Assembly (NCBI GenBank): GCA_009692005.1
Contig: SHZZ01000039.1
Span: 1-33,559 of the forward strand
Source of the DNA: Gemmataceae bacterium
Lineage (GTDB): Bacteria > Planctomycetota > Planctomycetia > Gemmatales > Gemmataceae
Length of the DNA stretch: 33,559 nucleotides
Direction of reading: 5' to 3'
The translations under genes were made by a program, and so were the position numbers. This document shows positions 23,719 through 33,559 of the stretch, piece by piece. The notes below the pieces were generated by a model that saw only the letters and a list, made by a program, of their open reading frames with translations, had not been told where the DNA came from and ran no database searches. The first letter of the stretch is position 1, and every line of letters begins with the position of its first letter.

Positions 23719-24324
23719 TTAGCGGGATTTTGGAAAATAGATTTTTGCTGCCCGCAATACATATTTCCCCAAGATATCCCCTTCCAAATTAACCGGGTCT
23801 CCTTCCTTCATGCTTTTCAATGTAGTTACTGCCAAAGTATGAGGAATTAGGGCCACTTCAAACCAATTCCTTTTAACTTGAACGATTGTCAGGCTAACCC
23901 CATCCACGGCAATCGATCCTTTCAAAACCAGCAAGGGCGCCAACCCCCGCGGGAATGAAATTCGTAAATTGCGCCAGCCATTATCATCGTTGACCGCGAC
24001 AATATTTCCCACCCCATCCACATGGCCTTGAACAAAATGCCCGCTGAAATCCGAAGCCGGAGACATCGGTTTTTCCAAATTGACCTGGCACCCCGGCGTT
24101 AACACCCCAAGATTGGTTTTATTCAAGGTCTCAGGGCCAAGGGCAAAGGTGGCATTCCGAGGGCTCTTTTTCACCAAGGTAAGGCAAACGCCATTGATGG
24201 CCAGGCTGGCGCCAATTTTTGATTGTTGAAAGAAACCCGGGCAGGTAATCACCAACCCCCGCCCCGAGCCATCAGGGCAATTGGAAACGACTTCACCCGT
24301 TTGTTCAACAATACCCGTAAACAT
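23719..24324 (-). CDS. ribE: Riboflavin synthase, alpha chain
   Basis: This enzyme dismutates two molecules of 6,7-dimethyl-8-ribityllumazine to riboflavin and a pyrimidine. The 201-residue length is normal. The two internally repeated barrels are visible: MFTGIVEQTG (1-10) with SLAINGVCLTL (40-50) in the first, and GHFVQGHVDGVG (95-106) with SIAVDGVSLT (137-146) in the second. The linking pattern VNLE recurs near residues 81 and 178. It lies 50 bp after pssA and 11 bp before rsmA. No FMN riboswitch is evident in the short upstream gap. No other rib gene is nearby. Confidence 0.96.
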   Translation of the reverse strand: MFTGIVEQTGEVVSNCPDGSGRGLVITCPGFFQQSKIGASLAINGVCLTLVKKSPRNATFALGPETLNKTNLGVLTPGCQVNLEKPMSPASDFSGHFVQGHVDGVGNIVAVNDDNGWRNLRISFPRGLAPLLVLKGSIAVDGVSLTIVQVKRNWFEVALIPHTLAVTTLKSMKEGDPVNLEGDILGKYVLRAAKIYFPKSR

Positions 24325-24374
24325 TGGTGAAAAGGTCGGGTCCTAGGGAAAAGGAACCAGGATAATTTTAGGAA

Positions 24375-25208
24375 CTAGCGATGAGAAAAATCATCCAGTT
24401 GGGGAGGTTGCGCTTCCGCGAACCGCCGCCGAAATACCATGTAAGTCACCTGGCGGACCGGCGCGTTCAACGCATAAATCCAAAACAGGGTGAAGAAAAT
24501 TAATTCCGGATAATAAAACAAGACCGGCGCCACCAAAGGCAGGGCAATGGCCCAGCCAACAATTATTTTCTTTCGCAAGATATGCTTGGTTAAATGTCCG
24601 TAAGGGAAGGGTGAAACCATGAGCAGCGCCACCAGGAAGGAGCCGCCCAAACCCCAAAAGCTGACAAAATTCCGTGCGGTTAGCATTTCCATTCCGGGAA
24701 CTTCCGTCGCTCCCAGAGAGCGGACCAAGGCCAGGGAAGCAATGCACCCCCCAGCGCCAGGGGACGGCAGGCCTTTGAATTTTTTGAAAACCCCGGGTTC
24801 GGGAATGGCAATGTCCAAATTGTACTTGGCCAGCCTTACAATTGCGCAGGCCATGTAAAACGCAGCTACGCAAGCAAAAGCGTTTCGCACCAAGGGGTGT
24901 TCCCAATCCCGCCCGAAATTCAAAATGAGAAAGGCCGGGGCTGCGCCGAAGGAAATGGCATCACACAAGCTGTCCAGTTGTCCGCCAAAATCACTGGTAA
25001 CCTTGATCAGACGAGCAACATAGCCATCCAAGACATCGAAAACCATGGCCAGAAAAATCATTCCCGCTGACCACTTAAGCAACAAGGCTTGGCCCGCGCT
25101 ATCCCCGTTGGACAGATCCAGCTTGGCAGCAATGACAATTGCGGAAAACCCGCAAATGGCATTTCCCAAGGTAAACAAGTTGGGGATCACTCCGATTAAA
25201 CGATTCAC
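24375..25208 (-). CDS. pssA: CDP-diacylglycerol-serine O-phosphatidyltransferase (PssA)
   Basis: PssA makes phosphatidylserine from CDP-diacylglycerol and serine, the first step to phosphatidylethanolamine. The 277-residue membrane protein has the complete CDP-alcohol phosphotransferase signature, with DG at 61-62, AR at 65-66, Gly75, Asp79 and Asp83 at exact spacing. About six to eight membrane helices surround it. The start NRLIGVIPNLFTLGN is typical of the PssA branch, not the glycerophosphate branch. It starts at GTG 25208, preceded by GGGAG at 7 nt. The C-terminal tail is a short charged stretch. It heads the pssA-ribE-rsmA unit. A decarboxylase gene is not in the window. Confidence 0.92.
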   Translation of the reverse strand: MNRLIGVIPNLFTLGNAICGFSAIVIAAKLDLSNGDSAGQALLLKWSAGMIFLAMVFDVLDGYVARLIKVTSDFGGQLDSLCDAISFGAAPAFLILNFGRDWEHPLVRNAFACVAAFYMACAIVRLAKYNLDIAIPEPGVFKKFKGLPSPGAGGCIASLALVRSLGATEVPGMEMLTARNFVSFWGLGGSFLVALLMVSPFPYGHLTKHILRKKIIVGWAIALPLVAPVLFYYPELIFFTLFWIYALNAPVRQVTYMVFRRRFAEAQPPQLDDFSHR

Positions 25209-25326
25209 GGAAACACTCCCAAAACCGAGTCATCCTCTTTACCTAGATACAGGATAACCCAAAGTATTTTACCTTTCCAGCAATTTCTGGTGTTGCCGAT
25301 TCCGGAAAGGGCAAAAACGGGCACAC

Positions 25327-25348
25327 CCCTCCTGGCAAACCAGGAGGG
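25327..25348. terminator. Strong hairpin downstream of ahcY
   Basis: CCCTCCTGG and CCAGGAGGG form a perfect 9-bp stem around the 4-nt loop CAAA, 34 bp beyond the ahcY stop. On the plus strand TTTTT follows at once. On the minus strand, the direction of ahcY, the next T-run is nine bases further on, and the A-run precedes the stem. It probably ends ahcY transcription before pssA and may act in both directions. Confidence 0.65.
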
Positions 25349-25381
25349 TTTTTCCCATTATAGGCCTTGGAATCCAGCCTT

Positions 25382-26991
<1,610 letters not shown>

Positions 26992-29900
26992 ATGGAAAAA
27001 ATGGCATCCCAAACTCGGATTTCCCCTTTACCTCCCATCCCGCAAGGACTTTACCATCCCAGCTTGGAAAAAGATGCCTGCGGAGTTGGTTTTATTGCCA
27101 ATATTCATGGGCAAAAATCCCACTCCATTATTCAGAACGGCCTGCAGATCCTTTTCAATCTCCAGCACAGGGGAGCGTGCGGCTGCGACCAAGACACCGG
27201 AGATGGCGCCGGCATTCTCATTCAAATTCCCGATAGGTATTTCCGGGAAATCCTCTCGGCCCAAGGAATAAAGTTACCCAAGGAAAAGCATTACGGGGTG
27301 GCATTTGCCTTCCTCACCAAGGAGGAACCGCTGCGCCTCCAGTGTGAAAAGGTCTTTGAAAACAATCTTGAACACTATGGTTTGAAAATCCTGGCCTGGC
27401 GCGATGTTCCCGTCGATTCCGATTCCATTGGTTGGCTGGCCCGGTCGCAAGAACCGTTGATGCGCCAGGCCTTTATCGCCTTGGATAAAAACCCAGGGAA
27501 AGGCGATTTGGAAACGCTTCTTTACCTGGCCCGCCGACGGACCGAGACCTGGGTGGAGACGCAAACCAAACCCGGGGAAAAGGCTCCGCTTTATTTTGCC
27601 AGTTGCAGCACCCGAACCGTTGTCTACAAAGGCATGCTCAAACCAGATCAGCTTCCCAAGTATTTCAAAGACCTTGGCCAGCCTCTGATGGAATCCGCTT
27701 TGGCAGTCATCCACAGCCGATACAGCACCAACACTTTCCCCCAGTGGAGCCTGGCGCAACCCTTCCGGTTCTTGGCCCACAACGGTGAGATTAACACCTT
27801 GCAGGGGAACATCCACTGGCTCAAAGCCCGCTCTTCAATGATGAAATCCCCAAAGTTCGGTAAGGACATCGACAAAGTCGTCCCCTTGCCGGACAAGGGC
27901 CTTAGCGATTCGGCAATTTTGGACCAAGGACTGGAGTTGCTAATTCAGGCAGGCAGGGCGCTTCCCCATGCCATCACCATGATGGTGCCCGAAGCCTATG
28001 AAGGCCAGCCCGAAATGGATCCCCGCAAGCGGGCTTATTACCAATACCACAGTTGCCTGATGGAGCCCTGGGATGGTCCGGCCAGCCTTTGCTTTTCGGA
28101 CGGCACTTTGGTCGGCGGAATGCTGGATCGCAACGGCTTACGCCCCAGCCGCTATGTAATTTATTCTGATGGCACTGTTGTTTTAGCGAGTGAATCGGGC
28201 GTGTTGCCCATTCCCATCGACCGCATCGTTGAAAAGGGCCGCTTGCAACCTGGGCGAATTTTCCTGGTGGATACTGCCGCTGGAAAGATCATTCCCGACC
28301 ACGCGGTCAAGGACACCCTCGCCAAGCAAGCCCCTTATCTGGAATGGCTGGAACAAAACCACTTAACTATCGACAGTCTGCCGGAAGCGCCCACCGATGA
28401 CCAGGTTCGCGATTTCACCCCATTGATTCAAAGGCAGCAGGCCTTCGGATTCACTCAGGAAGACATCAACCGCATCCTGTTGCCCATGGCCAAGGACGGC
28501 AAAGAACCGGTGTCCAGCATGGGCACCGATATCCCCTTGGCGGTGTTAAGCAACCGCAGCCAGTTGCTCTTCCATTATTTCAAGCAGTTGTTCGCGCAGG
28601 TCACGAATCCCCCCATTGATGCCCTCCGCGAAGAAGTGGTTATGTCGACGGAAACGCTGGTGGGCAGTGAAGTCAACTTGCTGGATGAATCCCCGTTGCA
28701 CGCCCGCTTGTTGCGCCTGGAAACCCCAACCATCACCGGGCCGGAACTGGAGCGCATCCGCCGTTGCACTCTGCCAGGGTTTGAAAGCCAAACCATCAAG
28801 ACCCTATTCAAGCGGTCGGAAGGCGAAGCGGGCTTAAAGAAGGCGATGGATCGCATCCGCGAGGAAGCGGTCAAGGCGGTAAAAAAGGGTGTTTCGATTG
28901 TGATTTTGTCCGACCGGGGCGTGGACCAGGATCAGGTTCCCATTCCTTCCCTGTTGGCCACAGCCGGCGTGCACCATGATCTTTTGAAAAAAGGCCTGCG
29001 CGGAAAATGCGGCATCCTGGTAGAAACTGGCGAAGCCCGGGAAGTCATGCATTTCGCACTGCTGGTTGGCTACGGCGCCAGCGCCGTACTTCCCTATTTG
29101 GTCTTCGAAACCTTTGAGGGCTTGAACCGCGAAAACATGATGGTCGACAACAATGGCGCGCCCCTGAGCCTCGGCTCCGCCATCAAGAATTACATCAAGT
29201 CGATCGACCAGGGCATGATGAAGATTTTCAGCAAAATGGGCATCAGCACGCTGCTCAGCTACCGGGCCGCGCAAATCTTTGAAGCCATCGGCCTGGGCCA
29301 AGAGGTCACCGAGGAATTCTTTACCGGAACACCCAGCCGGATTTCAGGCATCGGCCTCGACCTCATTGCCAAAGAAAGCCTGCAGCGACACGCACTCGGA
29401 TTTCCCCAGGAAAGCGGCAGCGAGGGAAATGAACTTGATCCCGGTGGCGAATACATGTGGCGACGGCGCGGGGAATACCACATGTGGAACCCGGAAACCA
29501 TTCAGTCCCTTCAGCACGCCGTCAATCAAAAAGAGTATTCCACCTACAAGGAATTCTCCGACCTGTGCAACGAGGATCAGGCCAATCTCTGCACTATCCG
29601 CGGCTTGCTTGAAATCAAGAAAGCCAACCGGCCCATCCCCTTGGAATTAGTGGAATCGGCCAAGGACATCGTCAAGCGGTTTTGCACTGGCGCCATGAGT
29701 TTCGGCTCCATTAGCAAGGAAGCCCACGAAACCCTGGCTATAGCCATGAACCGGATCGGCGGGCGCAGCAACACGGGCGAAGGGGGCGAAGACCCCGCCC
29801 GCTTCAAAAAAGATGCCAATGGCGATTCCCGAAACAGCGCCATCAAGCAAGTGGCGAGCGGCAGGTTTGGCGTCACTTCCAACTACCTGGTCAACGCTTT

Positions 29901-31572
29901 GGACCTGCAAATCAAAATCGCCCAAGGCGCCAAGCCAGGGGAAGGCGGCCAGTTGCCAGGCCACAAGGTCGATAATTTCATCGCCAAAACTCGCTACAGC
30001 ACACCGGGCGTGGGCTTGATTTCCCCTCCGCCTCACCACGACATTTACAGCATTGAGGACTTGGCCCAACTGATTTTCGATCTCAAGAATGCCAATCCTC
30101 ATGCGGAAGTTAGTGTCAAGCTGGTCGCCGAGGTCGGGGTCGGCACCATCGCCGCCGGAGTGGCCAAAGGTTTCGCCGACCGCGTCCTGATCAGCGGCGA
30201 TTCCGGCGGGACCGGCGCTTCACCCCTTTCCAGCATCCGCCACGCAGGCATTCCCTGGGAACTTGGCCTGGCGGAAACCCAGCAAACTTTAGTCCGCAAC
30301 GGACTGCGCGGACGCGTTCGCTTGCAAACCGATGGCCAGATTAAAACCGGCCGCGATGTCGTCATCGCCGCCTGCCTTGGCGCTGAGGAATACGGCTTCT
30401 CAACCGCTCCCCTCATCGCCATGGGCTGCATCATGATGCGCAAGTGCCACTTGAACACTTGCCCAGTGGGAATCGCCACTCAGGACCCCTACTTGCGCGC
30501 CCAATTCCAGGGCACGCCCGAGCAGGTGATCAACTACCTGTTTTTCGTGGCTGAAGAGGTTCGCGAAAACCTGAGCGCCATGGGATACCGCAGCCTCGAT
30601 GAGATTGTCGGCCGCATGGATTTGCTCAAGCAAAGAACAGTTGATCACTGGAAGGGCAAGCATGTGGACCTTTCCGCCATGCTGGAAATTCCCAAGGCGG
30701 CGACCGGCATGCCCATCCGCTGCATCGAGAAGCAACCTGATCGCATCGCCGAGCAGATTGACTGGGAATTGATCAAGATTTGCAATCCAGCCATTGAGCG
30801 AGGTGAGCGCGTTCAGCATGAGATGCCGATCTTCAACAGCAACCGCACTGTGGGAACGCTGCTGAGTTACTTCGTGACGGCCAAACATGGGGAACCCGGG
30901 CTTCCCGAAGATTGCATTGATTTGCAATTCAACGGCAGCGCTGGGCAGAGCTTTGGCGCCTTTGTCACCAAGGGATTGACGCTGCGTGTCCGTGGCGACG
31001 CCAACGACTACATTGGCAAGGGCCTTTCCGGCGGGAAAATCGTGGTGGCGCCTCCAGCCGAGGCCCGCTTCATCCCCGAGGACAATATCCTCATTGGCAA
31101 TGTGGCCTTGTATGGCGCCACCGGGGGAGAAGCCTTTTTCCGCGGCATGGCCGGGGAGAGGTTTGCTGTGCGCAACAGCGGCGCCAAAACCGTGGTAGAA
31201 GGGGTAGGCGACCATGGCTGCGAGTACATGACAGGCGGGGTGGTGGTGGTCCTGGGGAAAACCGGACGCAATTTTGCTGCTGGCATGAGCGGCGGCCTGG
31301 CCTTTGTTTACGATGTGGAGGGGGACTTCCGCGAAAATTGCAACCTCGAGATGGTCGATCTGGTTCCCATAGTCGATTACAAGGACATCGCCACCATCAG
31401 CAACTTGGTAAACCGGCATGTGCTTTACACCGGGTCCACTGTGGCCAACGGCATTGTCAACGACTTCTCCACCGCGCTTTCCCATTTCAAGAAAGTGTTT
31501 CCAAAAGACTACCGGCGGGTTTTGGAACAAAAGCGGGTGGCGCAAAGGCAATGGGAACTCGTCAACGGCTAA
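26992..31572 (+). CDS. gltB: Glutamate synthase, large (alpha) subunit
   Basis: GltB transfers glutamine amide nitrogen to 2-oxoglutarate, giving two glutamates. The 1526-residue length is standard. A 29-residue leader precedes Cys30 in KDACGVGF, which in homologues becomes the N-terminal nucleophile of the class II amidotransferase after processing. Other glutaminase motifs include HSRYSTNTFPQW and HNGEINTLQGN. A central domain, the FMN-binding synthase barrel and a C-terminal GXGXG beta-helix follow. The 3Fe-4S ligands Cys1146, Cys1152 and Cys1157 keep the C-x5-C-x4-C spacing. The ATG has AAGG 4 nt upstream. It is followed by gltD, 66 bp from this stop. Confidence 0.97.
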   Translation: MEKMASQTRISPLPPIPQGLYHPSLEKDACGVGFIANIHGQKSHSIIQNGLQILFNLQHRGACGCDQDTGDGAGILIQIPDRYFREILSAQGIKLPKEKHYGVAFAFLTKEEPLRLQCEKVFENNLEHYGLKILAWRDVPVDSDSIGWLARSQEPLMRQAFIALDKNPGKGDLETLLYLARRRTETWVETQTKPGEKAPLYFASCSTRTVVYKGMLKPDQLPKYFKDLGQPLMESALAVIHSRYSTNTFPQWSLAQPFRFLAHNGEINTLQGNIHWLKARSSMMKSPKFGKDIDKVVPLPDKGLSDSAILDQGLELLIQAGRALPHAITMMVPEAYEGQPEMDPRKRAYYQYHSCLMEPWDGPASLCFSDGTLVGGMLDRNGLRPSRYVIYSDGTVVLASESGVLPIPIDRIVEKGRLQPGRIFLVDTAAGKIIPDHAVKDTLAKQAPYLEWLEQNHLTIDSLPEAPTDDQVRDFTPLIQRQQAFGFTQEDINRILLPMAKDGKEPVSSMGTDIPLAVLSNRSQLLFHYFKQLFAQVTNPPIDALREEVVMSTETLVGSEVNLLDESPLHARLLRLETPTITGPELERIRRCTLPGFESQTIKTLFKRSEGEAGLKKAMDRIREEAVKAVKKGVSIVILSDRGVDQDQVPIPSLLATAGVHHDLLKKGLRGKCGILVETGEAREVMHFALLVGYGASAVLPYLVFETFEGLNRENMMVDNNGAPLSLGSAIKNYIKSIDQGMMKIFSKMGISTLLSYRAAQIFEAIGLGQEVTEEFFTGTPSRISGIGLDLIAKESLQRHALGFPQESGSEGNELDPGGEYMWRRRGEYHMWNPETIQSLQHAVNQKEYSTYKEFSDLCNEDQANLCTIRGLLEIKKANRPIPLELVESAKDIVKRFCTGAMSFGSISKEAHETLAIAMNRIGGRSNTGEGGEDPARFKKDANGDSRNSAIKQVASGRFGVTSNYLVNALDLQIKIAQGAKPGEGGQLPGHKVDNFIAKTRYSTPGVGLISPPPHHDIYSIEDLAQLIFDLKNANPHAEVSVKLVAEVGVGTIAAGVAKGFADRVLISGDSGGTGASPLSSIRHAGIPWELGLAETQQTLVRNGLRGRVRLQTDGQIKTGRDVVIAACLGAEEYGFSTAPLIAMGCIMMRKCHLNTCPVGIATQDPYLRAQFQGTPEQVINYLFFVAEEVRENLSAMGYRSLDEIVGRMDLLKQRTVDHWKGKHVDLSAMLEIPKAATGMPIRCIEKQPDRIAEQIDWELIKICNPAIERGERVQHEMPIFNSNRTVGTLLSYFVTAKHGEPGLPEDCIDLQFNGSAGQSFGAFVTKGLTLRVRGDANDYIGKGLSGGKIVVAPPAEARFIPEDNILIGNVALYGATGGEAFFRGMAGERFAVRNSGAKTVVEGVGDHGCEYMTGGVVVVLGKTGRNFAAGMSGGLAFVYDVEGDFRENCNLEMVDLVPIVDYKDIATISNLVNRHVLYTGSTVANGIVNDFSTALSHFKKVFPKDYRRVLEQKRVAQRQWELVNG

Positions 31573-31638
31573 ACCTCGCGCCCTTCAAGGCAATACCAGG
31601 CAAACGCACCAGGAAGATTGGAAATTACGGTTGAGATT

Positions 31639-33132
31639 ATGGCTGACCCACGCGGATTTTTGAACATTGAACAGCAGAAGCCGACCCCAAGGCCGGTCTT
31701 CCAGCGCATCAAAGACTACAACGAAGTTTATCAGCCTTTCCCCGAGGAGAGCATCCGGGCGCAGGCTTCTCGCTGCATGGATTGCGGCGTGCCCTTTTGC
31801 CACACCGGCTGCCCTTTGGGAAATTTGATTCCCGACTGGAATGACATGGTTCACCGCAACCGCTGGGCGGAAGCCCTGGCGGAACTGCACAGCACCAACA
31901 ATTTCCCGGAATTCACTGGCAAGACCTGCCCCGCCCCCTGCGAAGCTTCCTGTGTTCTCACCATCAACACGCCTCCCGTTATAATAAAGAATATTGAACT
32001 CGCCATTGTAGATAAAGGCTGGGAAATGGGCTGGATCAAATCCGTCCCCCCGACCAGGGAATCTGGAAAGAAAGTCGCCGTTATTGGCAGCGGGCCCGCC
32101 GGCCTGGCCGCCGCTCAGCAACTTCGCCGCGCTGGCCATGCCGTTACCGTTTTCGAACGAGACGACCGCCTCGGCGGGCTTCTCATGTACGGCATCCCCG
32201 ATTTTAAAATGGGAAAGTACTACATCGACCGCCGCATCCAGCAACTGGAAGGCGAAGGGGTCCGCTTCCAGACTAACGCTGAAGTCGGCCGCAATATCGA
32301 CGCCCACGAACTGACCAAGAAATTCGATGCCTTCCTCCTTGCCATTGGATCCGGCCGTGCCCGCGAGCTTGATATCCCTGGCAGGGATTTGGCCGGCATC
32401 GAACTGGCCATGCCCTTTTTAACTCAGCAAAACCGCAGGTGCCTTGGGGAAAAAGTTGAAGGCAAGGAACTCACCGCAACCGGGAAGAATGTGATCATCA
32501 TCGGCGGGGGCGACACTGCCGCTGACTGCCTCGGCACCAGCCACAGGCAATTGGCCAAGTCGATTCTGCAAATCGACTACAATCCGCGCCCACCGGAAAA
32601 CTTGAACCCGGAAACTCCCTGGCCTCTTTGGCCAAAAATCCTGCGCTTTTCTCCCGCTCATGAAGAAGGCGGAAGGCGCGACTGGCAAATCAAAACCACC
32701 CGCTTCGTAGGCGACAAGGCTGGCAATACCAAGGAATTGCACGCCGTGCGCGTCAATCAATACTACGATGAAACCGGTGAAAGGCAGTTTGAGGAAATCC
32801 GCGGCACCGACCTGGTCTTCCCTTGCGACCTGGTGCTGATTGCCATTGGTTTTTCTGGGGCGGAACAACGCCTTCCGGCGCTGTTGGGGATCGACCTGGA
32901 CACCCGGGGAAATATTGCCACGCCCAGGGGAAGCTACCAGGCTTCCCGGCCGGAAGTTTTCGCCGCTGGGGATTCTCGACGCGGGCAGTCGCTGGTCGTA
33001 TGGGCCATTGCAGAAGGGCGAGAAGCGGCCAGGGAAATCGATGAATATCTCATGGGCAAACCGAGCCAGTTAAAATCCCGTGATTCATCCCTGCTGCAAC
33101 TGGGCCGAAATGAAAAGCGCAAAAGCAATTAA
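31639..33132 (+). CDS. gltD: Glutamate synthase, small (beta) subunit, NADPH-type
   Basis: GltD takes electrons from NAD(P)H through FAD and passes them to the iron-sulfur clusters and FMN of GltB. The 497-residue protein begins ADPRGFLNIE, as the family does. Its N-terminal cysteines at 46, 49, 54 and 58, and at 97, 101 and 105, bind the 4Fe-4S clusters. GSGPAGLAAA (150-159) is the FAD loop and GGGDTAADC (from 289) the second nucleotide-binding loop. A C-terminal VFAAGDSRRGQSLVVWAI segment completes it. The ATG at 31639 is chosen over a TTG at 31618, which would add seven residues absent from relatives. The gltB-gltD order is usual for a single operon. Confidence 0.97.
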   Translation: MADPRGFLNIEQQKPTPRPVFQRIKDYNEVYQPFPEESIRAQASRCMDCGVPFCHTGCPLGNLIPDWNDMVHRNRWAEALAELHSTNNFPEFTGKTCPAPCEASCVLTINTPPVIIKNIELAIVDKGWEMGWIKSVPPTRESGKKVAVIGSGPAGLAAAQQLRRAGHAVTVFERDDRLGGLLMYGIPDFKMGKYYIDRRIQQLEGEGVRFQTNAEVGRNIDAHELTKKFDAFLLAIGSGRARELDIPGRDLAGIELAMPFLTQQNRRCLGEKVEGKELTATGKNVIIIGGGDTAADCLGTSHRQLAKSILQIDYNPRPPENLNPETPWPLWPKILRFSPAHEEGGRRDWQIKTTRFVGDKAGNTKELHAVRVNQYYDETGERQFEEIRGTDLVFPCDLVLIAIGFSGAEQRLPALLGIDLDTRGNIATPRGSYQASRPEVFAAGDSRRGQSLVVWAIAEGREAAREIDEYLMGKPSQLKSRDSSLLQLGRNEKRKSN

Positions 33133-33150
33133 ACACTAACAGCGCCTTGC

Positions 33151-33180
33151 GAACCTTGAGGGTCAGCGGCCGGTTTTTTT
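33151..33180 (+). terminator. Possible terminator of gltBD
   Basis: A weak stem (GAACC with GGTTT) encloses a G/C-rich interior and runs straight into seven T residues on the plus strand, 18 bp after the gltD stop. The position is right but the stem is poor. Confidence 0.35.
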
Positions 33181-33268
33181 AATACACCCGTCGGTCACCT
33201 GCACCCTTGAGGGTGCTCTGGGCTTGGCCCCACGGGCCTCGGATGATTTGCCGGGCCCGTCCCTATCC

Positions 33269-33304
33269 CCCCTCTCCACGCTGCGAAGCAGTGGTGGAGA
33301 AGGG
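33269..33304. repeat. REP-like composite hairpin
   Basis: The arms CCC, one mismatch, TCTCCAC then CTGC pair with GCAG, GTGGAGA and GGG around a GAA tip. The arms contain three, seven and four base pairs, with small bulges. Its size and C/G strand asymmetry resemble dispersed intergenic palindromes of other bacteria. Only one copy is visible here, so repetition in the genome is unproven. Confidence 0.4.
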
Positions 33305-33427
33305 TCCAAAAGAACAAATCCCGCCGCGCCTTCCGAACCGTCCGCGGCCTCCCGAAATTGCCTTTGCACTTCCATATTTTAGACATTAAATTGGTCGCGC
33401 CATCATTTCTATTTGGAGACCCATGCC

Positions 33428-33559
33428 ATGCCTGTCCCCGCGCATCCGCCCTCGCCCGAACGCAACCTCCTCTTCGCCGGCCTCGGCCTGACCCTTGGCC
33501 TCCTGACCCGGGAAAAAATTACCCGCGCCTTCAGCGAATGGCTGCTCAATAAAACCCAG
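33428..33559 (+). CDS. Partial gene: probable N-terminus of a planctomycete-type Ser/Thr kinase or related protein
   Basis: An open frame of 44 codons starts at ATG 33428, with GGAG 9 nt upstream, and runs off the end of the window. It begins MPVPAHPPSPERNLLFAGLG and continues with LTREKITRAFSEWL. I associate the SPERNLLF motif followed by a short helical segment with the extension found ahead of the kinase domain in many planctomycete serine/threonine kinases. No kinase motif is included, so the identity is an inference. An overlapping frame from an ATG at 33423 stops after 22 codons and is rejected. Confidence 0.5.
   Translation, partial: MPVPAHPPSPERNLLFAGLGLTLGLLTREKITRAFSEWLLNKTQ

Larger units (their letters stand above)
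33133..33427. other. Non-coding interval after gltD
   Basis: This 295-bp gap has no convincing gene. It contains a T-run (33174-33180) behind a weak AACC/GGTT stem that may terminate gltBD, a small perfect hairpin GCACCC-TTGA-GGGTGC (33201-33216), and a longer imperfect hairpin at 33269-33304. The composition is C/T-rich on the plus strand. Confidence 0.5.

Noticed and set aside
24325-24374. FMN riboswitch before ribE
   Set aside because: The 50-bp gap is far too short for the FMN element, and ribE appears cotranscribed with pssA.
30400-31551. 383-codon open frame on the minus strand inside gltB
   Set aside because: It lies wholly antisense to the conserved synthase and GXGXG domains of GltB. 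Its length follows from the GC-rich codon use of gltB, and its translation resembles no family.

Overview
The window looks like a chromosomal stretch from a bacterium of the phylum Planctomycetota, possibly Gemmatales-like. This rests on family patterns I recognise, not on a search. The evidence is a rhomboid protease with the planctomycete-style MGIYDRDYY start and a small C-terminal domain, an ArnT-like protein with an SHEAR motif, a terminal partial gene beginning with the SPERNLLF motif that I associate with planctomycete Ser/Thr kinases, and membrane proteins with long extra-cytoplasmic insertions. Most genes are housekeeping. There is no prophage, CRISPR array, rRNA or insertion sequence.

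Layout. (1) 1-616: a small GYF_2-domain membrane protein in GC-richer DNA, perhaps a mobile cassette. (2) 728-9826, minus strand: seven closely packed genes in the transcription order aroD-aroE fusion, aroK, prepilin peptidase, RND adaptor, RND pump, hisH, hisA, with gaps of 2 to 40 bp. They end at a terminator-like hairpin at 657-683. Three consecutive shikimate steps share this transcript with an efflux pump and histidine genes. (3) 9940-13281, plus strand: rhomboid protease and a GAF-containing enzyme I (PtsP). (4) 13286-13406, minus strand: tRNA-Leu(CAG) with a recognisable promoter. (5) 13432-17951, minus strand: MsbA-like exporter, ArnT/PMT-like GT39 protein and GT2-fold protein. Both glycosyltransferase-like proteins lack canonical acidic catalytic residues. 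A MarR-type regulator is divergent from this unit. (6) 18936-21769: a tiny membrane protein, then tatC and a cobA-hemD fusion sharing an ATGA overlap. (7) 21986-22665, plus strand: two small predicted lipoproteins. (8) 22769-26721, minus strand: ahcY, then pssA-ribE-rsmA. (9) 26992-33132, plus strand: gltB-gltD, the complete NADPH-type glutamate synthase. (10) 33428-end: the first 44 codons of a probable kinase-type protein.

Functionally the region combines nitrogen assimilation (GltBD, and perhaps PtsP signalling), amino-acid synthesis (Aro, His), methyl-cycle maintenance (AhcY), tetrapyrrole and riboflavin synthesis, and envelope work (PssA, TatC, the MsbA-like exporter, RND pump, prepilin peptidase, rhomboid).

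The points most worth a second look are the exporter plus two catalytically atypical glycosyltransferase-like proteins, the roughly 100-residue insertions in the first periplasmic loops of both TatC and the ABC exporter, the mixed seven-gene operon, and a perfect 11-bp inverted repeat between ahcY and gltB. I see no gene set that I can firmly call a new defence or mobile system.
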